This document shows positions 52,580 to 62,161 of a DNA stretch of 64,000 bases, piece after piece (positions within the stretch are counted from its first letter, which is position 1; the number at the start of each line of letters is the position of its first letter). Location: positions 851,951-915,950 of the forward strand of contig DBUB01000010.1 in NCBI GenBank assembly GCA_002307725.1, read 5' to 3'. A program made the position numbers and the translations under genes. The DNA comes from Alphaproteobacteria bacterium UBA1301 (GTDB lineage: Bacteria; Pseudomonadota; Alphaproteobacteria; Micropepsales; Micropepsaceae). The notes beneath the pieces were generated by a model that was not told the DNA's origin, made no database searches, and worked only from the letters and a program-made list of their open reading frames with translations.

Positions 52580-53287
52580 TCAATATCCGCCGAACCCCGG
52601 CATCGGCGGCACCATGCGGCGCATCGCCCAGAACGGAACGAGCAGAACAACGCCCTCGCCCGTGATCAGACCCATGTACTGCAGACCTTCGTTCAACCAC
52701 GCGGTGTCCGAACCGGCGAACTGGCCGGCAAAGAAGGCGGCGGCGAACAGGATGGCGGCGGCCAGGAAACCGATCAGCGGCGCTGACCACCAATGGGGGC
52801 CGCGAGCGCCGTCAAACGCCGCGATAGCGACGAAGCTAGCCAGGAAGAACGCGCCGCCGAAAGCTACCGCCTCGCGTACCGAGGGGGCCGTATCAAGCGG
52901 CAGGACCTGATTGAGCGCATCGCGGGCGAACAGCACCAGTCCCGCAACCAGCGCCAGCGTCGCGACGACCTGCGCCAAAGCATAGGCCGGGCCATAGCGA
53001 CGGTTGGTCATGAAGACGCAGTAGAAGCCGACTGGAACCAGCATATGCGCCACGGTGAGCCAGCCCGTACCGATTCCGAACACGTCCATTGGCGTGTCGC
53101 GATAGAGATAGACCGCCACCATCCAAGCGATGAGAATCAGTGCCGATACCGCCACGCGAGCGACCGCCGCGACGGCTGCCCCCAATTTCTCAAGAATACT
53201 CTCATGCCGCCCGTAGCCATAGGCGCCAAAGTAGGGAACATCGCTGGCTGTTCTTAACCGGTACGGCCCGCGGTCTTGCGAGGCCAT
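52580..53287 (-). CDS. VUT-like (YhhQ-type) membrane protein
   Basis: A 235-residue protein with six hydrophobic segments after a cytoplasmic N-terminus of about 40 residues (GPYRLRTASDVPYFGAYGYG). The stretch LTVAHMLVPVGFYCVFMTNR and RYGPAYALAQVV resembles the signature region of the VUT family, whose members import queuosine precursors. The match is distant, so substrate assignment is weak. The ATG at 53287 is preferred; a GTG at 53338 would add 17 residues. It stands between the esterase and rpmB. Confidence 0.55.
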   Translation of the reverse strand: MASQDRGPYRLRTASDVPYFGAYGYGRHESILEKLGAAVAAVARVAVSALILIAWMVAVYLYRDTPMDVFGIGTGWLTVAHMLVPVGFYCVFMTNRRYGPAYALAQVVATLALVAGLVLFARDALNQVLPLDTAPSVREAVAFGGAFFLASFVAIAAFDGARGPHWWSAPLIGFLAAAILFAAAFFAGQFAGSDTAWLNEGLQYMGLITGEGVVLLVPFWAMRRMVPPMPGFGGY

Positions 53288-53471
53288 CTTCAGGCCGCCA
53301 ATCCGGCCCGGAATCACATCACGCTTATACGCCCGCACCTTACCAACCCCCGTCAGCCGGCCATTCGGCCTGGCTTGTTTTGAGACATTACGGGAGATTT
53401 ATTGCAGGTACTATGCCGTTTCGTTGCCGAAACAGGGTTTACAGCGATTAAAAATTAAGGCGCTTTTGCGG

Positions 53472-53765
53472 CTACGCGGCTGCAGCGGCAGCCTTTTTTG
53501 CGATGGCGTGCTTCAGGCGCAACGCCTTCGGCGAAAGGGTCGCATCCTTGGCCTTGAGCAGATAGGCATCGATCCCGCCAATCCGGTCGATCGACCGCAG
53601 CGCGCTCATGCAGATCTTCAGCTTAAAGGTCTCGCGCAGGGCATCGCTGGCCAGCGAGATGACTTGCAGGTTGGGACGGAAAACCCGCTTGGTCTTGTTA
53701 TTGGCGTGGCTGACATTGTTGCCAACCAGCAGGGTCTTTCCGGTCAATTCGCAGCGGCGGGCCAT
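53472..53765 (-). CDS. rpmB: 50S ribosomal protein L28
   Basis: A 97-residue protein of the large ribosomal subunit. The start MARRCELTGKTLLVGNNVSH is typical, and the middle VFRPNLQVISLASDA and C-terminal basic helix fit the alphaproteobacterial form. It is divergent from the DUF3108 gene, a neighbourhood seen in many alphaproteobacteria. Confidence 0.97.
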   Translation of the reverse strand: MARRCELTGKTLLVGNNVSHANNKTKRVFRPNLQVISLASDALRETFKLKICMSALRSIDRIGGIDAYLLKAKDATLSPKALRLKHAIAKKAAAAAA

Positions 53766-54011
53766 AGCAGTATCCTTAGCGTTCCACGGGGGTTCTCCCC
53801 CGGGATCATTCGTAAAGAGGCGCTCTCATAATTGCGCAAAGTGTCTGGGTCAAGTCAGAAGCGACAAACAGCCGGGGACGGCTCCAAAAGACAGCCCCTT
53901 GGCCCACTTAACGAAATTCTCATCAAACGGTCGTTCGACAAGCCTAGCCCAGTCATATTAGAACCAAGACATGCGGTAAAGTTGCCGCAACACCCGTTTT
54001 GAGAGCGTCCC

Positions 54012-54860
54012 ATGCGACTGCCTACAGCCCTGCTCGGCCTGAGCCTGTTGACCTTGCCGCTTAGCAATGCCTGGGCGGCCGGCGGTGCCGCTTCGGAAAC
54101 CGCTAGCGGCGGCGCCAGCCTTGCGCTCGCCATGACCCTTTATGCGGGCGGCCTCGGCCTCGGCAAAGTCGACATGGACGCGAAGTTCACCGGCGACAAG
54201 TACCACATCGTCTCGAACCTCGAGACCAGCGGCGTGGTCAACGTGTTCTGGCAATCGCAGATCCAAGCAACCTCGTCGGGCCGGCTCGACAAGAAGGTGA
54301 TGCAGCCGCAGAGCTACGATTCCTTCTACACCGGCCATAAGGCCAATCACCAAGAAGTGGCGCTGACGTTCGAAAACGGCGAACCGGTGCGCCTTTACGC
54401 CAATCCGAGCTATCCGACCACCGGCTACGAAGTGAAGCCGGAAGAAAAGAAAGGCACCTTCGATCCCTTGAGCGCGGTGATCTACATCGCCTCGGGCGTC
54501 GGCGCCGAACCGGGTAATCCGTGTGCGGTCAAAGCCCCGGTCTATGACGGACGCCGCCGCTACAATGTCGGTCTCACCAAGGTGAAGCCGGTCGACATCA
54601 AGATGGACAACGGCCTCTATCACGGCCCGGCGCTGCTCTGCCAGATCGAGTACAAACAGATTTCGGGCTACAAGCCGCGCGTTCTGCACGACACCAATTT
54701 CCCCACAATCAATGTCTGGATCGGCGTATTCCCCAGCGCCGTCGCTGGCCGCAGCTTTGCCGTCCCCTTGCGCGTCTGGGCCCAGAGCCAATACGGCGTC
54801 ATCGCGGCGGTGGCGACCTCGCTGAAAATCGACGGTCAACCGGTCAAGAGCGGGAAATAA
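54012..54860 (+). CDS. DUF3108 family periplasmic protein
   Basis: A 282-residue exported protein with signal peptide RLPTALLGLSLLTLPLSNAWA. The DUF3108 pattern is recognisable: a beta-rich core beginning ALAMTLYAGGLGLGKVDMDA, the segment FDPLSAVIYIASGVG and a C-terminal LLCQIEYKQISGYKPR. Members are periplasmic proteins of unknown function, possibly binding outer-membrane or lipid ligands. It is divergent from rpmB, with 246 bases between starts. Confidence 0.88.
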   Translation: MRLPTALLGLSLLTLPLSNAWAAGGAASETASGGASLALAMTLYAGGLGLGKVDMDAKFTGDKYHIVSNLETSGVVNVFWQSQIQATSSGRLDKKVMQPQSYDSFYTGHKANHQEVALTFENGEPVRLYANPSYPTTGYEVKPEEKKGTFDPLSAVIYIASGVGAEPGNPCAVKAPVYDGRRRYNVGLTKVKPVDIKMDNGLYHGPALLCQIEYKQISGYKPRVLHDTNFPTINVWIGVFPSAVAGRSFAVPLRVWAQSQYGVIAAVATSLKIDGQPVKSGK

Positions 54861-54942
54861 CGCAGCCCCTGGGCATTACCTGCGTCGGTACCAACGTCCT
54901 GCTCAACCTCCTCGCCACCGGATGCGGGCAAAGGACAGACCA

Positions 54943-55794
54943 TCAATGGGAAATTAGTGTTGGCCGACGCGGGTGTAACAACAGATCTTCCGTGACCCCG
55001 CCGATCATCCATTCGCGCAATCGCGTATGGCCGTAGGCGCCAGCCACGAACAGACCTGCACCGGTCTCTCGCGCAATACCCTCAAGTTGGTTCCATTCGG
55101 TTTTTTTAAAGGCTTCTATGTACGATTCCGCCGCAATTTCGTGGCCCTGAAGCCAACCGATGACTTCGGTTACGTGCCGCTTTGCGTCGGGCAGATCTCG
55201 CGCTGAAGCGATTTCCACCACCACGACCTTTTTGGCCAGTGCCAACAAAGGAAGTGCGTCCGCAATCGCACGCCGGCTCTCTCGCGTGTCTTTCCAGCCG
55301 ATCATGATGGTATCGAGGTTCATGGATTGAACGTTTGGCGGTACGAGCAAGACAGGCCGGCCAGCATACATCACGATATCGCCGACGCTTAGCTCTTGAC
55401 GCTGATCGACGAAAGGTCCGTCAAAAACCGGACTTGTAATCAAAATATCCGCGGCTCGCGCTTGTCGGGCCACATATTGGGATCGGGAGTTGCTCGTTAT
55501 TGTCGAACGCCAATGCAGACTGCGAGAGCGGCTCGCGAGCGCAGTGCGAAACTGCTGTTCGGCTTCCGAGATCATACGTTCGGTACTTTGACGGTCGATG
55601 GTGACAAGATCCTCATCGTCCCCCTGAATTGTGTATTGCGGCAACATCGTGAGATAGACTTGCGATGATTCTTTGCACACGGTGACCCCAATCACATTGG
55701 CTTCAAACCGCTCTGCCAAGTCACCCGTGATCTTGAGCAAGCCTTCGTTTGACACGCCGAGCTTCAGATGTACCAACAGCGTCGAATATCTCAT
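54943..55794 (-). CDS. Universal stress protein, two tandem UspA domains
   Basis: A 283-residue cytoplasmic stress protein with two UspA folds. The first (about 1-145) starts RYSTLLVHLKLGVSNEG and appears degenerate at the nucleotide site. The second (about 150-283) keeps the ATP-binding glycines in VAGAYGHTRLREWMIGGVTE. The start at 55794 is chosen because RYSTLLVH is the fold's first strand; four more codons upstream are possible. It stands alone between DUF3108 and the reductase. Confidence 0.88.
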   Translation of the reverse strand: MRYSTLLVHLKLGVSNEGLLKITGDLAERFEANVIGVTVCKESSQVYLTMLPQYTIQGDDEDLVTIDRQSTERMISEAEQQFRTALASRSRSLHWRSTITSNSRSQYVARQARAADILITSPVFDGPFVDQRQELSVGDIVMYAGRPVLLVPPNVQSMNLDTIMIGWKDTRESRRAIADALPLLALAKKVVVVEIASARDLPDAKRHVTEVIGWLQGHEIAAESYIEAFKKTEWNQLEGIARETGAGLFVAGAYGHTRLREWMIGGVTEDLLLHPRRPTLISH

Positions 55795-56052
55795 TTGCAA
55801 CTCCATCTTCGCGGCCGAACGCTATCGTACACTCATAAATTCTGGAAACCAGAAACAACTCAAACCGCACGCGCAAGACAATCCTCGCCACCTGCACTTC
55901 AAATGCACCAGGATGGCGTAGAGCGTTCGGAGAAGCTCGATTTGTCCCGCGGTCTGGCAGTTGCCAGCAGCCTCTACGTTCATCCCGAGGAACGCCAAGA
56001 CCCGCCGGCCGTCCAAAGGAGAGATTCTGAGGCCAGCCCTTATTTTACCGCA

Positions 56053-56955
56053 CTACACCTCTCGAGCGCTCTTCGCCGCGTTGGAAATTGCGGCCAAGAG
56101 CGGCACCAGGGTGGCGCTGACGGGTACAGCGATGCCGTGTTGCGCCGCCTTGCGCACAATCACCGCATTGCGCGCGTTCCATTCCATCTCGCGGCCGGCG
56201 CTGCGGTCCTCGTACATGGAATTGCCTTCGTCGCCGGTGGCGGCAAGGAAGAACTGCATCTGACGCTCGATCAGCGTGTCGTCGAGCTGCGCGCCTTCGG
56301 CGCGGCCGACCGCGATGGTCTCCTTCAGGATGGCGCGCACCAGATCGGCAATGCCAGACTCGTGCATCACCCGCATACGCTGGCCGGTCAGTGCCAGGAT
56401 CGCGCCGCTGGGGGCGTTGTTGCACAACTTCAGCCAGGCGCGGGTGACGAATTCGTCGGAAGTCTCCGCTGTCACGAACGATCCGGCGAAGAGTTTCGCG
56501 AACGCCTCGCCGTCCGGCCCTTGCGGTACCGTGACCGCGGCGATCCGTTTCCATTTGACCTCGCCCGGCGCAGTGCGGCTCGCCGGCAGATCGACCACCA
56601 CCGGCACGATCGCGGTCCCCGTCGGCACGAAGGGTTCGGCATTCTCCCGCTGCTCGACGCCGTTCTGCAGCACCGCGACGCGGGTGCCCGGCCCCACCGC
56701 AGCCGCCAGCCAATCGGCGGCGGACGGCACCTGATAAGCCTTAACGCACAACAGAACCCAATCGGCCGACGGCACGTTTGCAGGCGACGTCACTACCCGC
56801 GCGGGAAAAACCAAAGCCGGCTCGTTCTCCTTCTGCACCGAGAGACGCGCGAACGCTTTCCTGGCGCCGAACGTCACCTCATGCCCAGCGAGCGTCAGGG
56901 CGCCGCCAATGGCACAGCCGATGGCGCCCGGCCCGATCAAGATAATGCGCGACAT
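56053..56955 (-). CDS. 2-dehydropantoate 2-reductase-like (ApbA/PanE family)
   Basis: A 300-residue NADPH-dependent reductase of the ketopantoate reductase family, which makes pantoate for coenzyme A. The N-terminal Rossmann motif is IILIGPGAIGCAIGGALTLAG; the catalytic lysine region is LLCVKAYQV and the second lysine/asparagine region AWLKLCNNAPSGAILALTG. The family has many paralogues with other substrates, so panE itself is not certain. The start at 56955 gives MSRIILIG. It is divergent from the S9 peptidase gene. Confidence 0.85.
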   Translation of the reverse strand: MSRIILIGPGAIGCAIGGALTLAGHEVTFGARKAFARLSVQKENEPALVFPARVVTSPANVPSADWVLLCVKAYQVPSAADWLAAAVGPGTRVAVLQNGVEQRENAEPFVPTGTAIVPVVVDLPASRTAPGEVKWKRIAAVTVPQGPDGEAFAKLFAGSFVTAETSDEFVTRAWLKLCNNAPSGAILALTGQRMRVMHESGIADLVRAILKETIAVGRAEGAQLDDTLIERQMQFFLAATGDEGNSMYEDRSAGREMEWNARNAVIVRKAAQHGIAVPVSATLVPLLAAISNAAKSAREV

Positions 56956-57041
56956 CGTATCCTCCGCCTTGCAAACGCTGCCAGCTACACGTTGGCCCCT
57001 GACAAGTCTAGACTTTGCCCGGGTAGCTCCGGGGGGACACC

Positions 57042-59021
57042 ATGATAAGTCGGCTGTATGCTGTTGTCTGTGCGGCAGCACTAACGTTCACACCATCCAT
57101 CGCTCAGACCGCACCGGCTCATCCGCCGGTAGAAGCCTTCGGCGCGCTGCCGACAATGGCGCGGCCGTCGATCTCGCCCGACGGCAAACACGTTGCCACC
57201 ATTCAACCCTACAACGGCCGGCCGATCGCCCGTATTTTCACGCTCGATCCGCCCGGCATACCGGCCGTAAACCTGCCGATCGGCGACGGCTACATTCAGG
57301 ACGTGCTGTGGGCGAACAACAACCGTCTGCTCATCCGCATCAACGTCAATCAAGACGTCTTTCATCAGGGCGTTGATGCTTGGTACCGGCTGGTGTCGAC
57401 CGACACCGAGGGCAAGGCCTTCGCGATGATGTTCTCCGACCGGCGCAAGTCGCGCGACGTCAACAGCAACGCCAGCATGATTCTCGATCTGGCAGCCGAA
57501 GATCCCGACCACATCTACATGCCGCTCTACAACGATTTCTCGGGCCGCGAACATCTGACGGAATCGATGAGCGACATGCTCAATTCGGTGTGGCGGGTCA
57601 ATGTCGCAACCGGCACGTCGGAACTCGTCGTCAAGGGCGGCATGCACACCACCGACTGGGTCATGGACGGCCACGGCAAGGTCGTGGCGCGCATCGACCA
57701 GACCACCAGTCCGCGCACCGATCATCTGAATGTCCGCCAGCCGAACGGCGACTGGAAGGAAATCGAAACCGCACTTGCCGGTCCCGATACCGGCATGGGC
57801 GTGGCCGGGCTGACCGAAGACGGCAAGTCGCTGGCGCTGACCTATTTCGACGAGAAGACCACAACGGTGGGTCTGGCGGCGCGCGGCCTGGCCGACGACA
57901 GCCACACCGGCCTCTATCTCGACCAGCAATACGACATCGACTCGACCCTGACCGATCCCTGGACCGCGTGCGTGATCGGTGTGCGCGTGGTCGCCGATGC
58001 GCCCAAGGACATCTATTTCGACCCCAAGATGAAGGCGCTGCAAAATGGTCTGGAGCAAGCTTTTCCCGGCGTCTCGGTGCACGCCGTAAGCTGGGATTCG
58101 AGCCAGCAGAAAGTCATCGTCGCGGTAGACGGTCCCAAAACGCCGCCGGTCTTCTTCCTGCTCGACCGCCAAACCCATTCCGCTTCCCCGATCCGGCGGC
58201 TCTACGGCGGCCTCACCGAAGCCGATCTCGGCGACGTCAAGCCCTTCACCTACAAAGCCGGCGATGGGCTCGACATTCCGGCTTATCTCACCTTGCCGCC
58301 GGGCAAGTCGGCCAAGAATCTGCCGCTGGTCGTGTTCCCGCATGGCGGGCCGATGGCGCGCGACGACCTGTCGTTCAATCCCTTCGCGCAATTCTTCGCC
58401 AATCGCGGCTATGCCGTGTTCCAGCCCAATTTCCGCGGCTCAAGCGGCTACGGCCGCAAATTCATGCAGGCCGGTTACGGTCAATGGGGCCTCAATATGC
58501 AGGACGACATCACCGACGGCGTCAAGAAACTGATCGCCGACGGTACCGTCGATCCCAAACGCATCTGCATCGTCGGCGAAAGCTATGGCGGCTATGCGGC
58601 GCTGGCGGGTGCGGCCTTCACGCCCGATCTCTATGCCTGCGCCGCGGGTTGGGCGGGCGTCTACGACCTGCGGAAATTCCTCGCCACCCGCGCCAAGGAC
58701 TACGGCCGGGATTCGCAAATGATCGAAAGCTGGCAGGCCTTCATCGGCGACCGCTGGGACGATTCCGCCAAGCTCGACGGCGCCTCGCCGGCCGAGAATG
58801 CCGACAAGATCAAAATCCCAGTCCTGTTGATGCATGGCGCGGACGACACCACCGTGCGCATCGACCAGAGCGAAACCATGGAGCGGGCATTGAAGCGCGC
58901 CGGCAAACGCGTGACCTTCATCGCCATCCCGAAAGAAACCCACAACATGGAAATGGCTGACACCCGCGTCCGCTGGTTGACGGAATTGGAGAAATTCTTG
59001 AAAGAGAATATTGGCGATTAA
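57042..59021 (+). CDS. Secreted S9 family prolyl oligopeptidase
   Basis: A 659-residue exported serine peptidase (dipeptidyl or acylaminoacyl peptidase type). The signal peptide is ISRLYAVVCAAALTFTPSIAQ. A seven-bladed beta-propeller fills about residues 30-400. The catalytic domain has the nucleophile in GESYGGYAALAGAA, the acid in LLMHGADDTTVRIDQS and the histidine in IPKETHNMEMADTR. It would degrade peptides in the periplasm. GGGGGGA precedes the start. The next gene, a retropepsin-like protease, begins 31 bases later and is probably cotranscribed, giving a periplasmic proteolysis pair. Confidence 0.94.
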   Translation: MISRLYAVVCAAALTFTPSIAQTAPAHPPVEAFGALPTMARPSISPDGKHVATIQPYNGRPIARIFTLDPPGIPAVNLPIGDGYIQDVLWANNNRLLIRINVNQDVFHQGVDAWYRLVSTDTEGKAFAMMFSDRRKSRDVNSNASMILDLAAEDPDHIYMPLYNDFSGREHLTESMSDMLNSVWRVNVATGTSELVVKGGMHTTDWVMDGHGKVVARIDQTTSPRTDHLNVRQPNGDWKEIETALAGPDTGMGVAGLTEDGKSLALTYFDEKTTTVGLAARGLADDSHTGLYLDQQYDIDSTLTDPWTACVIGVRVVADAPKDIYFDPKMKALQNGLEQAFPGVSVHAVSWDSSQQKVIVAVDGPKTPPVFFLLDRQTHSASPIRRLYGGLTEADLGDVKPFTYKAGDGLDIPAYLTLPPGKSAKNLPLVVFPHGGPMARDDLSFNPFAQFFANRGYAVFQPNFRGSSGYGRKFMQAGYGQWGLNMQDDITDGVKKLIADGTVDPKRICIVGESYGGYAALAGAAFTPDLYACAAGWAGVYDLRKFLATRAKDYGRDSQMIESWQAFIGDRWDDSAKLDGASPAENADKIKIPVLLMHGADDTTVRIDQSETMERALKRAGKRVTFIAIPKETHNMEMADTRVRWLTELEKFLKENIGD

Positions 59022-59052
59022 CGCGAAAACGCTTCTGCGTTTGGGAGACCCA

Positions 59053-60027
59053 ATGAGACCTTCATTTGTTGTTGTCGCATTCGGTGCGGTGGTACTCGCA
59101 CATGCCGCGTTGGCCGATTGTTCGCCGCTGAAACTGGTGACATCGGTCGACCTCGAATCCACCGCCGACGGTCACGTGCATTACGTGCCGGTTCAACTCG
59201 ACGGCAAACCTGCCAAATTGTTACTGGACACCGGTGCAGCGAACTCGACGATTTGGCAGCCCTCGGCCGCCAGCTTCGGTCTCAAGAGCCACTCTCGGCG
59301 ATCCATCGTTTACGACGTCAACGGCCGCCAATCCAATCAGGAGGTCATAACCTCCTTGTCCATCGGCCGCCTGACGGGGAACGACATTCACATCGCGCTG
59401 GCCCCGCAGGGCCTTGAGGACGGCGATCCCGACGGGGCGGGGCTACTCGGCGGCGACATCTTGCAAAATTACGACATTTCCATCGATTTCGGGACCAATA
59501 AGCTCGACATTCTCTCGCCCGATCATTGCGCAGGCAAAGTCGTCTACTGGCCGCAGCGGCCGATCGCGATTATTCCCTTTGATATGCCCGACGGCGCACA
59601 CATCGTTTTCCCCGTGACCCTAGACGGCAAAGAAGTCACCGCCACACTCGACACCGGCGCATCGAACTCCACACTGTTGGCGACAATCGCGCGGGACAAG
59701 TTCAACGTCGTCGCCGGCACGCCGGACACGACCAAGGTCGGCGCCGTCAACGGCGATAAGACTGCCATCGCCTATGCCCACACATTCGCCATTCTATCGC
59801 TGGACGGCCTCGAAGTGCATAATCCAGTGATCCACATCATCCCCGATCGGATGAGCCAGCATTTCGACACCCGCCCGCAGATCGGTACCCACCTCAATAC
59901 CAAGAACCCGATCGACAACCAGCAAATGTTGCTCGGCATGAACGTGCTGAAATACCTGCACGTCTACATCGCCTATAAGGAAAAGAAGCTGTTCATCACG
60001 CCAGCGGGTACGCCGAAAACCAATTAG
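59053..60027 (+). CDS. Secreted retropepsin-like aspartic protease, second copy
   Basis: A 324-residue exported protein with signal peptide RPSFVVVAFGAVVLAHAALA. Two half-domains carry LLDTGAANSTIWQP (near residue 58) and TLDTGASNSTLLA (near residue 205), the two D-T-G motifs expected for a complete pepsin-like site in one chain. Layout is like the protein at 7550-8506, but the sequences have diverged widely. It follows the S9 peptidase by 31 bases. The stop overlaps a fragment of the mutase gene on the other strand. Confidence 0.8.
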   Translation: MRPSFVVVAFGAVVLAHAALADCSPLKLVTSVDLESTADGHVHYVPVQLDGKPAKLLLDTGAANSTIWQPSAASFGLKSHSRRSIVYDVNGRQSNQEVITSLSIGRLTGNDIHIALAPQGLEDGDPDGAGLLGGDILQNYDISIDFGTNKLDILSPDHCAGKVVYWPQRPIAIIPFDMPDGAHIVFPVTLDGKEVTATLDTGASNSTLLATIARDKFNVVAGTPDTTKVGAVNGDKTAIAYAHTFAILSLDGLEVHNPVIHIIPDRMSQHFDTRPQIGTHLNTKNPIDNQQMLLGMNVLKYLHVYIAYKEKKLFITPAGTPKTN

Positions 60028-60209
60028 CGCAACAGATCGAGCACGTTCTTTGCCGCTTCAGGTATCTTCATCCCGGAGCCGAAGATGGCGGCGACGCCTT
60101 GGGCTTTGAGGAAGGCGTGATCCTTGGGCGGAATGACGCCGCCCACCACCAGCGCGTTCGAACCCGCCGCTTTCAGCGCCGCGATCAATTGCGGTCCTCT
60201 CTGCCGCAA
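60024..60209 (-). pseudogene. Fragment: duplicated 3' end of the methylmalonyl-CoA mutase gene
   Basis: About 170 bases (60028-60196) are roughly 85-88 percent identical by eye to 62164-62333, the end of the intact mutase gene on the same strand. The translation (LIAALKAAGSNALVVGGVIP, PKDHAFLKAQGVAAIFGSG, PEAAKNVLDLLR) matches the last 55 residues of the cobalamin-binding domain, with one codon missing. It lacks the cobalamin-ligand histidine motif, which lies further upstream. No ribosome site is seen, so it is a silent remnant. Confidence 0.85.
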
Positions 60210-60295
60210 GCCGCGCGCACGTCAAAGATGAAATCACCCCCATAGACTTGTGTCCGGTGCCACTCTTCGTCATCAATGCAAAAAAGGCTAGAGTG

Positions 60296-62161
60296 ATGAA
60301 CGACGACGCATCCGGATATTCAGCCGCCAGCGAGATGCTTCGCCAGGGACGCGCGATCGATGCCGAACGTATTCTGCGGAAGGTACTGAGCTCCAATCCC
60401 CGCCACGCACCGGCGCACTGCGATCTCGGCCTTGCTCTAATACAACAAAAACGCATCCCGGATGCAGTCGCCTCGTTCGAGAAGGCTTTGGCGATCACCC
60501 CCGATTTGCCGCCCGCACTGGAGGCGCTCGGCAAGCTCTACGGCGACACTGGCCGCCCCGCCGATGCCCTGCGCTGTCTCGACCGCTTGCTCGGGTTGAT
60601 GCCGTTTTCACCGGTTGCCCATCTATATCACAGCATGCGCGGCTGGGCCTTGGTGGCGCTCGGACGTCCCAAAGAGGCTGCTGCCGCTTTCGAGACGGCA
60701 GTATCGCGACGGCCGGATTTCGTCGGCGCTTGGGAGATCCTCGGTGTGGTTTACGGCCAAATGGGTCGATCGCAAGAGGCGCTGCGCTGTTTCGAGCGGT
60801 TGTGCGCACTGCTGCCGCGTTACGTGCCCGGCCATAACTACCGCGGCTTGGCACTGGTGCAACTGCACCGCTACGATGAGGCGATTGCCTGCTTCCGTGA
60901 AGCGCTGCGTCTGGATCCGAAATTCGTCGCGTCGCTGGTCAACATGGCAGATCCGCTCAGCACGCTTGGCCGCAACGAAGAGGCACTCGCCGCTTACGAA
61001 GATGCGCGGAAAATCGATCCTAAGAACGCACAAGCGGAACTTGGCCGCGGCGACATCCTGCAGATTCTCGGACGGATCAACGAAGCGGTCGCGGCCTACG
61101 AACGGGCGATTTCGTTGGCGCCGCGCTGGCCTGTCGCCTATCGTCACCTGCTCCAGGTCAGAACCGTCACCAATGAAAACGATCCGGCGCTGAAGGCTTT
61201 GGAGGCGATGCAGGCGGACGAAGCCAAGCTGCCGGAAGCCGATGCGGTGGAATTGCATTTGGCGCTGTCCAAAGCCTATCGCGACCTGGCCCGCCCCGGC
61301 CCCGCCTTCGAACATCTGAGTGCAGGCAATCGGCGCAAACGGCGCAGCGTCATTTACGACGAGCCCGTCGCGCTGGCTTTTTTGCGCGCGCCTGTCGACG
61401 TGCTTACGCCGGAGATTATGCAGGCGAAGGCCGGACTTGGCGATCCTTCGGAGCTGCCGGTGTTCGTGCTAGGTATGCCGCGCACCGGCACTACACTGGT
61501 TGAACAAATTCTCGCCAGCCACACTGGCGTGGTCGGTACCGGCGAATTGCCGGATTTGCGGCGGCGCATCGAACCGCGATTTGGCTTGCGGCTGGAAAAG
61601 ATCGGTGCCTCGCTTTCCGGCGAGACCCTTCGGCAATTCGGCGCGGACTATGCCGCACACCTCGCGGCGAAGGCCCCGGGTGCCACGCGCGTTGTCGACA
61701 AGACGATGGGAAATTTTTGTTATGCCGGACTGATCCATCTGGCACTGCCCAAGGCGCGCATCATCCATATGGTACGCGATCCGATGGATACGTGCTTCTC
61801 CTGCTACTCGCAGTTATTCATGGGCACGGCCCCTTTCGCCAACGATCTCGGCGAACTCGGGCGCTACTACAAGGTTTATACCGAGGTGATGGCCTACTGG
61901 CGGCGTGTCCTTTCGCCGGAATCAATGCTGGAAGTCCGCTACGAAGCATTGGTGGAGAATTTCGAGGCCGAAGCGCGGCGGTTGATCGCTTTCTGCGGTC
62001 TGGACTGGGAAGATGCTTGTCTGCGTTTCTACAACACCAAGCGCGCGGTGCGCACAGCTAGTGCCGTGCAGGTACGACAACCGCTCTACAAAGAAGCGGT
62101 AGGGCGCTGGAAGCTTTACGCGGAATGGCTCGGTCCCTTGCGCGAGGCGTTGGAACTCTAG
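60296..62161 (+). CDS. TPR-repeat sulfotransferase
   Basis: A 621-residue two-part protein without a signal peptide. The N-terminal half (about 5-310) consists of around eight tetratricopeptide repeats (for example ALEALGKLYGDTGRPADALR). The C-terminal half is a PAPS-dependent sulfotransferase domain: the 5'-phosphosulfate loop is FVLGMPRTGTTLVEQILASH, the catalytic-type and 3'-phosphate motifs are VVDKTMGNFCYAGLIHLALP and RIIHMVRDPMDTCFSCY. The natural acceptor is unknown. The ATG at 60296 is the first reasonable start. It lies between two copies of the mutase 3' end and its stop overlaps that of the intact mutase. Confidence 0.88.
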   Translation: MNDDASGYSAASEMLRQGRAIDAERILRKVLSSNPRHAPAHCDLGLALIQQKRIPDAVASFEKALAITPDLPPALEALGKLYGDTGRPADALRCLDRLLGLMPFSPVAHLYHSMRGWALVALGRPKEAAAAFETAVSRRPDFVGAWEILGVVYGQMGRSQEALRCFERLCALLPRYVPGHNYRGLALVQLHRYDEAIACFREALRLDPKFVASLVNMADPLSTLGRNEEALAAYEDARKIDPKNAQAELGRGDILQILGRINEAVAAYERAISLAPRWPVAYRHLLQVRTVTNENDPALKALEAMQADEAKLPEADAVELHLALSKAYRDLARPGPAFEHLSAGNRRKRRSVIYDEPVALAFLRAPVDVLTPEIMQAKAGLGDPSELPVFVLGMPRTGTTLVEQILASHTGVVGTGELPDLRRRIEPRFGLRLEKIGASLSGETLRQFGADYAAHLAAKAPGATRVVDKTMGNFCYAGLIHLALPKARIIHMVRDPMDTCFSCYSQLFMGTAPFANDLGELGRYYKVYTEVMAYWRRVLSPESMLEVRYEALVENFEAEARRLIAFCGLDWEDACLRFYNTKRAVRTASAVQVRQPLYKEAVGRWKLYAEWLGPLREALEL

